DNA from: Floccularia luteovirens
Taxonomy: Eukaryota > Basidiomycota > Agaricomycetes > Agaricales > Squamanitaceae
DNA length: 64,000 nt
Reading direction: 5' to 3'
Assembly: GCA_009739215.1 (NCBI GenBank)
Contig: VSJF01000002.1
Span: forward strand, 1,798,001-1,862,000
A model generated the notes under the pieces. It did no database searches. It was given only the letters and a program-made list of their open reading frames with translations, and had not been told where the DNA came from. Positions 21,633 through 33,691 of this stretch are shown here, one piece after another. Numbering within the stretch: the stretch's first letter is position 1; each line of letters begins with the position of its first letter. A program made the position numbers and the translations under genes.

Positions 21633-23705
21633 ATGCCTCCAAAACGTGCTCGCACAAGTCTTACAACCACTCAAATCAACCGCTTGCTCAGGCCATTGCG
21701 TCAAAAATGTGCACGGCTAGCCAAGGTCATGGCGACCAACTCGCTTCCTATTTCCACGTCCGCTAGTAGCAGTTCAACAAACGCATCCGAACCCCAAACA
21801 ACCATATCTCAAATTTCAGGTCTACCTCCATTAACAAGACTGCCTTCTCCAGCCAATCTGCGCAAACGTATTTATTTCGATAAATCGCATCGTGAGGTGT
21901 TGGAGTTGTCACAAACGATATATGCTATTCGCGATTGTTTCCAAGATGTCGTCCAGAAGAGTCGGACTGGTGTTACGACGCAACCAATGAAACACAATAA
22001 TAGATTGGCAGGCCTTGCCATCTTGTGCTCAATGGCTACTGGGGAAGACATGCAGATTGATTCTGAAACAGTTTCTCAAGAATTAGACTTGAATCCAAAT
22101 GACGAATTATACCAAGCTGTACCCCTCCAGCTACGCGGGTGAGTTGCCTTTTAGTCTTATTCACAAAGCTGAATAACCATAAACCAGCTGGACACTCTTA
22201 GCGCATGCTCTCAACCTTATTCTTGAAATGTGTCCTCGCAATGTGACATTGCTGAGCATTCTACTCGATCTTACACTCTCGTATAATCTACCCTCGTACC
22301 TTGTCAGAAATCCCCCTCAGAGCTTTGCTCGATGTTTCGACCAACCTCGCCACCGTATCCCAGGTGCCACTGCTATCTCATCCGGCCCATAGCGACTTTT
22401 TAGTTGATCTTCAAAGAACATGTTCTAGGAGGAATATACCAGCACAATCTTTCGCGCGTATTTTAATTCAGGTAGATGGAGCTCGACAAATAGCCGTGTG
22501 GGAATCAAAAGCAGCTAAACGACTACTTGCCGAACTTTCTCAGAGACGACTTCACGACTTTCATGACCCTGGTCGGGTATTGTACTACCCTTTTTTGCGC
22601 TAAGAGGACTATATCCAAACTGTTAGAGAGTGGGAAGATCCAGAACCGTCTATGCAGGTGGATGAACTTCTCGTCAGATCATTATTCCGCTATTAGACAT
22701 GTGAAATACGAAGATTGCGCTGCAGTTCAAGATTTCCTTATGGAAAACCCTCCCAATGTTTTATCACAAAATACCAACTTAGACAAGACAAATGAAGCCC
22801 AGAGGATTCAACACGCTATTGTCCGACTTGCTACCCACTGGCTTTCATCATCCTATGAAGATTGTGCTCACAGTGCTGCTAAATTCATCGTAAAACGACT
22901 TTCTGTGGTGGCTCCATCGAGCGATGTGTATAACAGCTTGATCTGTAGCTTATATGCGAATGAAACACTCGAAAATGCCAAGTGCCTATTGGGATTGTAT
23001 GCGGCCACCCTTCACAGTCACAAGTTATTCGGACTCCAAGCTTCATTATGGAGTTGTGCACTGCGATTCATAGAAGAGGCAAGATATGAACAATTACTTG
23101 CTAGAGGAACTAGCCCTGATCAAGTAAGAGAGTACCGACTTCAGCTGATCACATTGGTGGAAAACTCCGAGTATCTTTTTTATGGTCGAGCTGGATCTCT
23201 CTCTGCAGGGTATATTACCCCTGGTCGAACCACGTTTGTTACCAACCAATCTCTGGATTGGACATGGGAACCCATGGTGATGTGCTGGATACAAAAAAAT
23301 ACAGAAAGGCGAGAATCCAAGAGAAGAAGACTCCAGACAGATCTGCCTAAAGATAAATCCGAGTCTGTGAAGAAACTGCTGCCCAGAAGTGGCTTATCGT
23401 CCTCAGGAAGTAACTTTGCCGACATTTCATCTGGAAGTTTTAAAATGACGGCCGAACCCTCGAAAAATTGCAAGTTTGCGCACCGACTTTCCGATGCCTT
23501 AAAACAGCGTATAATCCTACACCCATCGTCAAGGAACGAGGAATCTATTTCTGATGATGAGATATCGTGCGATGCCGAAATCGATTACATAGGACCTCAC
23601 GGTTCTTTTCTTGTTGGTGCTCTTGGTTCACCAAGATTATATTCAGATGATGTACTAGATCTCTTTGCATATCATCGCAGCCCTTCACCTGAAATTCAGG
23701 ACTGA
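21633..23705 (+). CDS. Conserved-looking helical protein of unknown function
   Basis: I do not recognise this protein. It starts MPPKRARTSLTTTQINRLL (ATG 21633) with a basic, likely nuclear, N-terminus. Several hundred residues of amphipathic helix follow (for example HALNLILEMCPRNVTLLSILLDL and HAIVRLATHWLSSSYEDC), consistent with a helical-repeat scaffold. It ends in an acidic tail (DDEISCDAEIDYIGPHG, then FAYHRSPSPEIQD). One clear intron is 22139-22187. Two later frame changes are best explained by short introns: 22281-22320 (40 bases) and 22472-22514 (43 bases), both GT-AG and both of the right length modulo 3. The frames they skip also look coding, so real indels are an alternative. A telomere, repair or transcription scaffold is possible but unsupported. 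Confidence 0.7.
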
Positions 23706-24078
23706 TTCCAGCAAGTGAAAGCCAAACTCGCGTGGGAAGTGCATGTGGTTGTCCGGTTACCGCCATCATTTAACGTACTCGCAGGGATTTTATGAAGGAC
23801 GTTGTTTGTCGGCGCGTAGGGAGATGAGGACCGTTTTGGGTATGCAACGACCGTAAACGTCGGACATGAAACACTAGAAGTATGATATGTATACATTCTT
23901 CTTTTTTATACACACCAATTCCGAATAATGCTGTATATGTAATGAATAAGCTAGTGAAACAAATATATTATTAGGTGCAGTATTATTGACAAGTTCTACG
24001 TAAATACGACTTTTGTCACATTAACTAATCATCTCTTCCTGAGTCTTCCGCGAAGTACTAAGCAGCTCAGCTGGCAAC
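23706..24078. other. Intergenic region
   Basis: These 373 AT-rich bases lie downstream of the helical protein. No coding exon or RNA gene was recognised. Confidence 0.4.
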
Positions 24079-24392
24079 ATGCCTTCGAAGTCCAAAGATG
24101 AAAAACCTTTTCTGCTCTCCAACACCCTTCATGACTTGGCACTTCTTCGTGTATCGGACTGTTGATATTGCCTGCCGACATGAACCCCTCAACTGCTCCT
24201 TCGCTTCTCACAGTTAATGTACAAGAAAATATGCCGTCACAAGAGCACCTGCTCAGCAGATCATATGAATTCGTTCGAGAAGCTCGTTCAGCGATCAAGG
24301 TCCACCATTCCGCTGCTGTGAGCTCTCAAGGAGGGAGAGTTGAAGATGTTCGTGAGGAGTTAGAAAAGGTGTTAGAGGACCTTCCAGTTTGA
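24079..24392 (+). CDS. Small helical protein, about 82 residues
   Basis: Not recognised. The favoured model has two exons, 24079-24148 and 24214-24392, joined by a 65-base GT-AG intron in phase 1. It encodes MPSKSKDEKPFLLSNTLHDL followed by a predicted coiled region (SRSYEFVREARSAIKVHHS, then EDVREELEKVLEDL). The unspliced alternative starts at the ATG at 24180 and gives 70 residues with the same C-terminus. The regular hydrophobic spacing, the acidic ending and the matching splice phase support a real small protein, perhaps a subunit of a larger coiled complex. That role is inference. Confidence 0.5.
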
Positions 24393-24785
24393 CTGAGAGG
24401 GAGCCAGGTGAGGGTAATGCTGCCATCTATAATCGAATCTCCCCCGCTCATCGGCTTAGGTTTCTGAAAACGGGGTTTTTGCTGGAATTTTGCGGCAGGC
24501 TGACATGACTGAAGCCATTCAATCAGTCCCTTGCATAAATAAAACGGAGAAATCAAATATCAATGTACAATCCAGCTGATTATCCCACCACTTGTCATGA
24601 GCTTGTGAGTGTATACTGTATAAGTAGGCCGGGATGAATAATTTTACTTGGCAAGGTAGTGCGATCCACGAGCTTATTCCTTAAAGCTTTGTTTGAAATA
24701 TTAGTTTCTAAGAGACCTTAGAAGCTTTGACATGGAATGATTATTAGCCTCATCGACAGCTTTTAGCACTTGTAAGTTACAGTTG
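24393..24785. other. Intergenic region
   Basis: About 390 bases with nothing recognised. Confidence 0.4.
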
Positions 24786-25130
24786 TCATGTTGATGGTTG
24801 ATTCCAAGTACATACACAAAGTCGCATTCCTGCAGGATCAAATGGCATCTCCTTGCGATTGATTGCGATAACGGGGAAAGAGTTAAGATCCGGATCTGGG
24901 ATGTGCGGCTTCCTAAGGACGTGCATGTGGGTCACTCGAAATTGTTCCAAAGGCAGACTAGTCAAGAAACTTTCGTGTTCATTACAGGCCAGGATTTCTA
25001 TTGAAAATTTGCTGCATGGCGGGTCACCTGCACCTAGCTCGGGGTTCATATCAACGCTCTGGGAATATGAAATATGTTTTCAAGTGACACCGAACTCAAG
25101 AAGATCTGAAGGTTCCTCAGGGTTGTTCAT
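24786..25130 (-). CDS. Possible small gene, unknown
   Basis: A minus-strand frame of 88 codons (25049-24786) has coding-like composition (CSKFSIEILACNEHESF, then FRVTHMHVLRKPHIPDPDL) and ends at a stop. A candidate first exon starts at the ATG at 25130 (MNNPEEPSDLLEFG). It joins the second frame only if a very short intron of about 30 bases with a GTCACT donor is accepted. I do not recognise the product. The opposite strand is also open over part of this segment, so the call is weak. It could be a decayed gene. Confidence 0.3.
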
Positions 25131-25437
25131 TTAACAAGCTTGTTCCTTGTTTTACTATTTACCAAAACCGTTCCGGCATCATGTCCTTCTTCCTCGTATG
25201 TACCGTGAGACGTGTTTGCTGAACCCAATCCAGGCAGGTTATACAGTTCAACGAAAATTGTAAGTGCCTTGAATTGATAGGGCAACTTTTACAACGACAT
25301 GTTCCCCATCTACCCATCATGGTTTTCACCGACATGAGCATTCATTTCCAATGTCATAATGACCCTAAGGTACCTCAAATGGTTGGGATTCTATAAAGCA
25401 ATTGTTGACTTCTGAAAACTTGACAGCCATCTTTGCA
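25131..25437. other. Intergenic region before the MFS gene
   Basis: About 300 bases upstream of the MFS start, presumably its promoter. No motif stands out. Confidence 0.4.
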
Positions 25438-27505
25438 ATGGAGAAGGACTCCTCGAAACATTCACGCTCGTCCATTGAGTTGGAAAAATCTGGAGATCCT
25501 GCTGGTTCATTTTTAAGCTTTGAGGAAAACGAGGCTGCAGAATTAGAGAAGACAGTATGGAGAAAGATGGACTTGCGCATCTTGCCTGTTGTTACTGTTC
25601 TCTACCTGCTATCGTGGCTGGTGCGTTGGGTCTTCCACTCCTCTTTGCGCAACTTGTAATATCTTTTTGGCTGCTCTTAGGATAGGACAAATTTTGGAAA
25701 TGCACGAGTTGCTGGCCTTCAGAAAGATCTCGGATTGACGAGCAAACAGGTACGTATATGTATTTTTTCTGTCAGATGAAGGGTGCTGATGCGTTGAGTA
25801 TGTAGTACAGTATGGCATTGACAGTTACCTTTATGTGAGTGAAGTCTTTATCTATCTGCGAACCGGAACTTATCCATCCTTAATCCAGACCCTATATTCT
25901 TTCAGAAATTCCCTCGAACTTGCTTCTGAAGGTCAGTTTTTGTTTCATCACGATTACCGGATCTCTGACCCATTTGAGTAGATCATTGGGCCAAATTTAT
26001 TGTTGCCAGCTTTACTTACCAGCTGGGGTATTGTCACAACTCTTCAGGGTGAGCCCCTAAACCCTGAACCTTAAAGCCAAGCTAATTGATGAACAGGTGT
26101 TGCAAAAAACTATGCTGGAATCCTTGCTTGTCGATTCTTTATCGGTCTTCTTGAAGGTTATTCAATCTACATAACTGGCATATAGATGATAGTTAACAAC
26201 TATACAGGTGGTGTCATTCCAGGGCTGGTTTTATATTTGTCTTTCTTCTATCCAAGAAGAAAATTACAATTACGGTAAATTCAAATTCCACCGCAGTCGA
26301 ACTTCTATTCAAACACTGTATGTTTTAGCATTTCAATTTTTTTCTCCTCGGCGTCACTTGCAGGAGCCTTCAGCGGACTTCTTGCGGCAGCAATTTCCAA
26401 CATGGATGGGGTTGGTGGAAAACCCTGCATGGGCATGGATTTTCTTGCTTGAAGGATTAATGACCATAGTTATTGGGGTGATCACTTTCTTTGTGTTGCC
26501 CGCCACCCACAACAATACGACTTATCTCAGCAAGCGCGAGAAGGACTACATAACTTCTCAGCTACGCTTGGATGGAGCCATCTCTTCCAACGACAAAGCT
26601 GATGGTTTCAGCTGGAAAGAGGTTGGAAAGACCTTCTTCCTACCACATCTTTGGTTATTATTTGTTGTCTATTTCTGTAATGGTGAGTTGCTAGGTTGAT
26701 TTGGTCCGAAAATTGTTGGCTGACGTCTTTTTAAGGAACCATTGTGTACTCTCTCGGATAGTGGGTTTGTGGGCTGCATCATCACGTACTTGCTCTCTAA
26801 CCTCTAAAATGTCCAGTTTCACGCCAACTATTGTTCAAGGATTGGGAAAATATACAAACGCGGTCACACAGCTTCTGTCTGTTGGGCCTTTCGCGTTTGC
26901 TTTTGTTAGTAAGTCACACGATCGTATGGTCTCATACATTGATACTGACGTTGAATGCGTAGTTACAAATATAGTATCGTTCCTCGCCGATCGATATAAA
27001 TGTCGTGGGTTGGCAGTTATATTTTCTGCTACTCTATGCGTGATAGGGTTTATTATGTTCCTTGGTAAGCGAATCACTCTCAGTTGTGGGGTGTGCTGAC
27101 TATGAATTATCAGTTTCACACAAAACATCTGTGTTGTATGGAAGTTTGTTCATGACAGTTGGAGGAGTCAACTGCTCGTCACCAGCATTGGCTGCTTGGG
27201 TTGCAAACAATACATCCCCTCATGTTAGGCGCGCAACAGCATTAGCAGTGCTATCTATGGTGACAAATTCGGGAGGAATATTCTCGACTTGGCTATTTGG
27301 ATTGCTTTCGACAGGGCCAAGATTTACCAAGGGAATGACAGTTTTGCTGTCCTTCTCTGCGGTATGGGGTGTATTCGCTGCGTTCAATTTAGCCTATCTG
27401 TACACTGCAAACAGGAAGAAGGCGGTGCAGCGAGAAAAGGTGTCCAAAGAGGATGAACCGCAAGGGCTGGGGGATAAGAGCGCTTATTTCGAATACATAC
27501 TTTGA
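25438..27505 (+). CDS. MFS permease, Dal5/Tna1-like anion:cation symporter family, with a frame break
   Basis: This is a plasma-membrane permease of the allantoate/nicotinate-type MFS family, which takes up small organic anions. The start is the ATG at 25438 (MEKDSSKHSRSSIEL). Typical motifs follow over short exons: KMDLRILPVVTVLYLLSWL|DRTNFGNA (first helix and loop), YILSEIPSNL, SWGIVTTLQG, CRFFIGLLEGGVIPGL, FFYPRRKLQLR, AGAFSGLLAAAISNMDG, PAWAWIFLLEG (helix 6 region), LGYFTPTIV, and VANNTSPHVRRATALA in the C-half. All introns can be placed except at about 26415-26430. There the frame of AISNMDGVGGKP must shift by one base to reach PAWAWIFLLEG, and CCC at 26423-26425 looks like one C too many. 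The rest is intact, so this is either a recent frameshift or a homopolymer error. Confidence 0.88.
26421..26430 (+). other. Single-base frame break in the MFS gene
   Basis: Frame 1 ends here in conserved AAAISNMDGVGGKP and the conserved continuation AWAWIFLLEG lies in another frame. No GT-AG intron can bridge the two without deleting conserved residues. Removing one C from the CCC at 26423-26425 would restore the usual family pattern, so the site is a candidate insertion or an assembly error. Confidence 0.7.
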
Positions 27506-27753
27506 AATTTATTTGGGTAAATATATACAATAGACAAATCTTAAGTCGGTGGAATGTGGAGTACGGAACAAGGGAATGGTGCAAAGATCCGGATTGATAT
27601 TCCCATCAAAGTAACACGCACACGTGACAGCATAAATATCATCACAGCCATTCCAAGCTTGGCGGCAAAACCTTGCTACCTGTTCTCTTTCTGATTCATT
27701 GTCTGGCACCGACTAAGGACTAACTTCTGTTCAAACCTATTGGCGACGACGAC

Positions 27754-30700
27754 ATGGTCGTCACTATTGCAAACATCTTTCTACCCCCCATCTTGGTGGT
27801 TCGGGTTCTTTCGCCTACTTTTGTTTTCCTCGCAGCTGTCTCGCTTTTGTTCGTGCATCCACAACAGTCATCATCATCATCTCCAATCACCACTGTCGTC
27901 GTTGCCTCTCGTGTTCCTCGTCGTGCCGCCATTTTGTCACTCCTCTCCCTTTCAGCATTGACTTTTCTCCTTGATGGCCTCTCTTTTGTTTTGTATGCCG
28001 TCCTAGATAGGGTTTGGCTACACAATACTGGTATAGAATTTAGCTCCACTATAGGTTTATTTGCCTTTGCTGGATTAGCTGCACTTGGCTCCTGGAAGGA
28101 TATTCATGGTGTCAACGTCTGGCTCATGAAAAGAATCAAGTTCGCCGTAGTAACAACTTTGGCATTTGACATTGCTGCTGTAGCATTAATATATATCAAA
28201 ATCCAAGATCGCACTGGTAACTTATTCACAATTTACTCGTCTTGTTCATATTGTCTAATTATTATTGTATAACAGCTCCACCAGGCACTTTTCATACCCT
28301 CCCAGTTCGGATTTTACTTCAACTCGCTTTACCCGCCTTCCGCATCCTTCTGCTTGTATTATTACTAGTTGTTCTTTCAACGCCTCGTGTTGTCTATACT
28401 CCCATTAGCACAGTTGATGAAGCAGAAGAGTCTGCTCTTACTTCCTCATCATTCCTTCTTCCACCGGGCGGGCCATCTTCTACTGGTATTTCTCCTGTTG
28501 CGGGAATATCATCGGATGCGAGCAAGTACGGAACATTCCGAACCACGCGTTCCAATTTGCAACGATCGGTTCCAGCAACACGAGCTGCTACACCTGCTCC
28601 ATCCACTGCACCTGATTTGAAGGTACTGTCTAAACAATTTACCTGGTTGACGTAAATTACTGAATTTTTGTCATCATATAGTCGGAATCTAAACCAGAAA
28701 TAGCTCTTGATCCGTCATGGAGCGAGGTCCTGAGGAGGATCCGTCGGCTCTCTCCTTATTTATGGCCCAGTAAGAGTCGGTACTTACAACTCCTCGCTGT
28801 ACGTGCTGCATTATCAGTGATTATAGTAAATCTAACGTATTCGAAGGTTTTCTGCATTGCTATATTGTTGATTGGACGATTCATTAATGTTGCCATTCCC
28901 TACACTTTGGGTGAGCTTATACGTATTTTAGAAGGGAAATCCCCGAGGTCTCCTTGGCCAGTTCTCTTTGGGTATGTGGGCTTGAGATATCTACAAGGTA
29001 GTGGAGGTCTGGCTGCTCTACGTGATGTAAGTATCTTGTTCGGGCTAGCAAACATTGCACCTCTGATTTCCAGAATAGTCTCTCTGGGCTCCCGTGATGC
29101 AATATTCTGATCGGGGTATGTGTAGAATGAAATTTTTTTTTTTTTTTTTGCCTACTAACAATTCGCGCACTTAGAAATGTCTCAAATGTCTTTTGACCAT
29201 CTCCTGAACCTCTCGTTCGCGTGGCACACACGCAGAAAGACAGGAGAAATCTTGAGGGTGTTGGATCGAGGAGCTGCTATAAATCATACTTTTGAAGTGA
29301 GCCCTAAGATTCAGAAAAATGGTCTTGAATCTGATCGCTTGTTCTTTTAGTTGGTTCTATTCAACATAGTCCCCACTTTCATCGATATCGCGGTTGCATT
29401 GATAGTGTTCTGCATCTTGTTCGAGTGGACCCTTGCGCTTGTGATTTTCTTTGTGATGTTTGCATATGGTACTTCTCTTTTTTTCCGCTAGTGTTTAGAC
29501 TATCCATCGCTGATTACTCCGATTGATAGTTTATGCAAGTGTGATTCTCACCCAATGGCGCACAAAGTTACGCCGTCAGATGAATGATAGAGACATAGTG
29601 AGTAGTTTCTGCTGGTGAAGCGGTTCGTCAGTGAGATATTACCCTTACATCAGATTACACGTGGAATCCACACGGATTGTCTCCTAAATTACGAGACTGT
29701 GAAATATTTCGGTGGTGAAGAACACGAAGGGGCACGCTATAAGGAGGCAGTTAGTAAGTACCAGGCGTTGGAATATAAAGTTATTCGTAAGTTTTCTTTG
29801 CTGTACACATTATACAACTACTAACAACTGTCATGCTTTCAGTTTCCCTTAACATGCTCAACATGGTGCAAAACTTAATAATCGTATGTCTTAGCTTGAA
29901 AGAGATTGACAGGAAAATAACTGATATATGCAGACTTTTGGCCTTCTCGTTGGTGCTCTGATTGTTGCGCATCGGATAACTGAGGGGAAGTCTGACGCCG
30001 GCGACTTCGTTGTCTTTATCACATATCTTGCCCAGGTCAGAATTACATAATTTCAATCTTGTATGCGGGTGTTGACTATATCTGTTGTTCAAAATAGCTT
30101 TATGGACCATTGAATCAGCTTGGATATACCTATCGGTCTGTCAATCAGTCACTAGTTGACACAGAAAAACTACTGGCATTGCTGAATGAACCAACGGATG
30201 TCAATGACAAGCTAGATGCCCCAGAACTTGTTGTCAATGATGGAGAGATTGAATTTGGTTATTATATCTATATCCTCTATCGAGTAAAACCTTACGATAC
30301 TGTTCGTCTAGATAATGTCAGCTTTTCGTACGATGGTCGCTCTACGGCACTCAACGGGGTTTCCTTCAAAGTACCCAAGGGCTCATCTGTAGCTCTTGTT
30401 GGGGAGTCAGGATCTGGGAAATCGACCATCCTGCGCCTTCTCTACAGGTTTTACGACCTTAGAGAAGGTGAGGGAAGGATTCTGATTGATGGCCAAGACA
30501 TCAGGTGTGTAAAGTAAGGTTAAGTCTCCTGAGAAACTGTTAAAGTTGGCTGTAGAGATGTTACACAAAAAAGTTTGCGGCAATCCATCGGTGTAGTTCC
30601 CCAAGATTCCGTTCTCTTTAACACAAGCATTCGTTACAATATTGGGTATGACCGTCCAATTCCTTTCCTGTCATAGGTACTCATCTTTACAAGGTATGGG

Positions 30701-32001
30701 AAATTCGACGCTTCAGAAGAGGAAATTGTAGTTGCAGCAAAATCTGCTCAGATGCATGAAAGAATCATGTCTTTCCCGGATGGTGTGTTGACATTTATAG
30801 TCCTAATAAGTGTATCTTGACAAGTTTTGGTTATACCAGGATATGGGACAAAAGTTGGTGAACGTGGTGTTAGGTTAAGTGGGGGCGAGAAACAACGTGT
30901 GGCAATCGCTCGGACTTTACTGAAGAATCCTCCTATCTTACTTTTGGACGAAGCTACCAGGTGATTTTAATCATCTTGTAGTAACTTGAAACTGACAATA
31001 TTTTGTTAGTGCATTGGATACATCCACTGAAAAGGATATACAAAAGGCCTTGCAAAACCTGGTAAAAGGACGTTCTTCTCTTTCCATTGCTCATAGATTA
31101 TCGGTTCGTCTTGTTCTATCACACACGTTTTGAAGTGACTTGACGAATACTTTCATTAGACAATTGCTTCTGCAGACATGTAATGCATTCATGTTCATGT
31201 TTTGTCTCATTATACTGACGTTCAAACAGAATTCTTGTTCTTAAGGATGGTCAGATTGTCGAACAAGGGAGTCATAAGGAACTATTGACGATTGATGGTC
31301 TCTTTGCTTCCATGTGGGCGGATCAGGTGTCAGCAACAGAGGATCCTGTGGGGTCTATTGGTGGAATCAGCACGAAAAAGGAGCAAAGCTCAGAAAATGT
31401 GGAACCCTTCCAAATTGAGGATAAACCTGCTGGTTCCTCAGTGATGACCCCTGATCCAGAAGACCCTGAAAATGTTCATAAATCAATCAACTTGGATAAC
31501 ACAGAAGTAGACCACAGCAAACCTTCTAATGCTTCAGTAACACATGACTTTCCCACCTCCGAAAATGAGGCCCGCGACTCGACTGACGTAACCCCAGAAC
31601 AGCAAGTAGATACTCTCGCGTTCCCCGCATCGGATACTCCAGATGCGGAGAGATCTGGGACACCAGTCATATCACCTCCAACTAGCGTCACTTTTGGTGC
31701 TGACGTCAATTCTTCCCCCAGGACTGGCACGCCTGACCCTGCTAACGAGCCAAAACGAAAGCGTATATCATCACAGAATTTCAAGCGCCTTGCTAGAAGA
31801 ATTTCCATTACGACTCGTCGACAAAGTTCTTCGCCCTCTATCATCCCAAGCTTCAAACGCGACAACTCGCCTCGTATTTCTGCCGACGATGGCACTCGTG
31901 GAGAAAGCAGCAGTAATAGTCCCGCCCCAAGTCTGAAGGTTGACGATAAGGTCAAACTAAAGAAGAAAGACAAGGAGAGCAGTAAAAAAGGCACCGTTTA
32001 A
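27754..32001 (+). CDS. HMT1: Hmt1/ABCB6-type half ABC transporter
   Basis: This is a half-transporter of the ABCB6/Hmt1 group, which moves metal-thiol conjugates or porphyrins across the vacuolar or mitochondrial membrane. The ATG at 27754 starts an extra N-terminal membrane domain ([19 protein letters not shown] onward, several helices) typical of Hmt1 and absent from Atm1. The ABC membrane domain runs from about 28700 to 30100 ([44 protein letters not shown]). The nucleotide-binding domain has Walker [10 protein letters not shown] (30400-30426), [12 protein letters not shown] (Q-loop), the signature LSGGEKQR (30876-30899), Walker B LLLDEATSALD (split by an intron at 30961-31008) and the H-loop SIAHRLS. 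After the NBD comes a disordered Ser/Pro/acidic tail of about 225 residues, long for this family. Introns are many and short, and the frame is intact. Confidence 0.92.
29133..29149. repeat. Poly-T tract of 17 bases in an ABC transporter intron
   Basis: Seventeen T residues fall inside an intron between the exons encoding GGLAALRD and [11 protein letters not shown]. The run could act as an extended pyrimidine tract for the downstream acceptor. Confidence 0.9.
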
Positions 32002-32855
32002 GGGGTTATTTACTACTATCTTCATGACTTCATTTCACGATTATCACGATTTCCCATACTTCTCTTCTCTGATTAGCATAATAATGCCTTCGATAACGAC
32101 TACCGTCACTTTGCAGTCCTGACCATTATCATGTCTTAGCAATATTTCCTTTAACATCATGCAGTCATTAACCAAATTCAAACGTCTATTCCTTTAATTT
32201 CACCGTTATTCCCCCGCCCTCGCTAGCACATGCAGAAAGTTGATTAAGCAGTGAATTCACCACTTTTGGAATACATGAGCCAATTAATTGAGTGTCTTGC
32301 GGTGCAGGGTAGGCCGTGGAGAAAAAAGAAAAGACAACCAAACGAAAAAGCATCCCTCAAATGAAGCTCCCCAAATTGTAGACCCAATTCAAGATCATAA
32401 TGATCTATATTTCCAGTTGTCACATTAACATTTTCGCTAGTGTAAAATGAGAAGATGGAATTTGCGAGTTCACAATACTGAACACATCAAAATTTTCAAC
32501 AAACAAGGTGACATCACGTGACGTCGAATCCCTGTCACCGCATTGCTGAGTAGCGGGTTACTATTTGAATCCATCATCGTAGCTGGGATGTCAATGCTTA
32601 AGAGAGTTTGTTGCATCAAAAGGCAACAGTATAGAAATACAACTTCACATTTCAGCTCGGTGGGCGGGAATAAGCAGCCGGGGACCGAAAGCGGAGTTTG
32701 AAAATCGATTTGACTTGTATATAAACTGTCTTATCCATCAGAGAACCTTCTTTCTTCCTTTCTCCCAACCACCACAGTCCTTCGTTCGGGTTTTGGTTTC
32801 AGGTTTCAGTCTCGTCTCGTATATCAGGTTCTCCCTATTGTATTAGGCAATCGTC
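32002..32855. other. Promoter and leader region of the RRM gene
   Basis: These 854 bases hold the ABC transporter 3' region and the RRM gene promoter. A CACGTG-containing palindrome lies at 32513-32524, and a CT-rich stretch (about 32747-32785) just before the start resembles the pyrimidine-rich core promoters of highly expressed fungal genes. No coding exon was seen. Confidence 0.45.
32513..32524. promoter_or_regulatory. ATCACGTGACGT motif upstream of the RRM gene
   Basis: A CACGTG E-box overlaps a TGACGT (CRE-like) half-site about 330 bases before the RRM start. bHLH or bZIP binding is plausible but is inferred from the motif only. Confidence 0.3.
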
Positions 32856-33691
32856 ATGTCTGCAAAAGTTTATGTTGGGTCAGTCTGTGCATTTTGTGAT
32901 GGTTTCTGTTTGTGCTTCTCCGAAGGGGGAGCATAACTAATAGTGACTTGGTATCTGGTGTAGCAATTTGAGTTGGAACACGACAGATGATACTTTACGC
33001 CAAGTCAGTGTATAACAAGGATTGCATAGATGCTCTCCAGCTGTTCCCTGCTATTATCTTATCAAATGTGTTCCCAATTATAGGCGTTTTCCGATTTCGG
33101 TCAGGTCCTTGATGTGCGCTATCTTATCTTATTACCCTGATACATTTTTGTGTTGCGTAAGATTGAGTCGGCTGATCCATGTTTAGTCTATCGTCATGCG
33201 CGACCGAGACACTGGTCGCTCGCGTGGTTTTGGTTTTGTAACCTATTCTTCGGGCGCAGAAGCAGAAGCTGCTATCAATGGATTGAACGAACAAGAACTT
33301 GATGGCCGTCGTATTAAAGTCAATCTTGCAAATGTCAGAGGAGGCGGTGGTGGTGGTGGTGGCGGCGGAGGTCTGCCTAAAATGATAATGATTTAAGAAT
33401 TTTGATTCACCCTCTCTTTCTGATACAGGAGGCTACAGTGGCGGTGGTGGAGGTTATGGTGGTGGATATAACAGTGGTGGTGGGGGAGGTTACAACAGTG
33501 GTGGTGGTTACAGCGGTACAAAACTCAGAAACTTGCACTTATACTTTACTGACTTCCTGGCATCCAGGTGGTGGATACGGTGGTAGCGGTGGAGGAGGTT
33601 ACGGAGGTAAATTTCAGGAAGATACGCTTATACTGTACTGATTCTTTGACATAAAGGCGGCCAAGGGTACCAAGGTGGTGGTGGTTATTAA
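32856..33691 (+). CDS. Glycine-rich RRM RNA-binding protein (GRP/RBM3-like)
   Basis: This is a small RNA-binding protein of the glycine-rich type, with one N-terminal RRM and a Gly/Tyr tail. The start is the ATG at 32856 (MSAKVYVG). The RRM is built from tiny exons: MSAKVYVG | NLSWNTTDD (RNP2 area) | [10 protein letters not shown] | [20 protein letters not shown]. The last carries RNP1 (RGFGFVTY, near 33223). The RRM ends [15 protein letters not shown]. Three further short exons encode a Gly/Tyr/Ser/Asn tail, ending [11 protein letters not shown] before TAA at 33689. Related proteins act as cold-induced RNA chaperones and splicing or translation modulators. The many small introns and the CT-rich leader suggest high and possibly splicing-regulated expression. 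Confidence 0.9.

Noticed and set aside
31476..31994. Minus-strand open frame of 172 codons opposite the ABC transporter tail
   Set aside because: It is a shadow of the low-complexity tail, with no motif or splice support.
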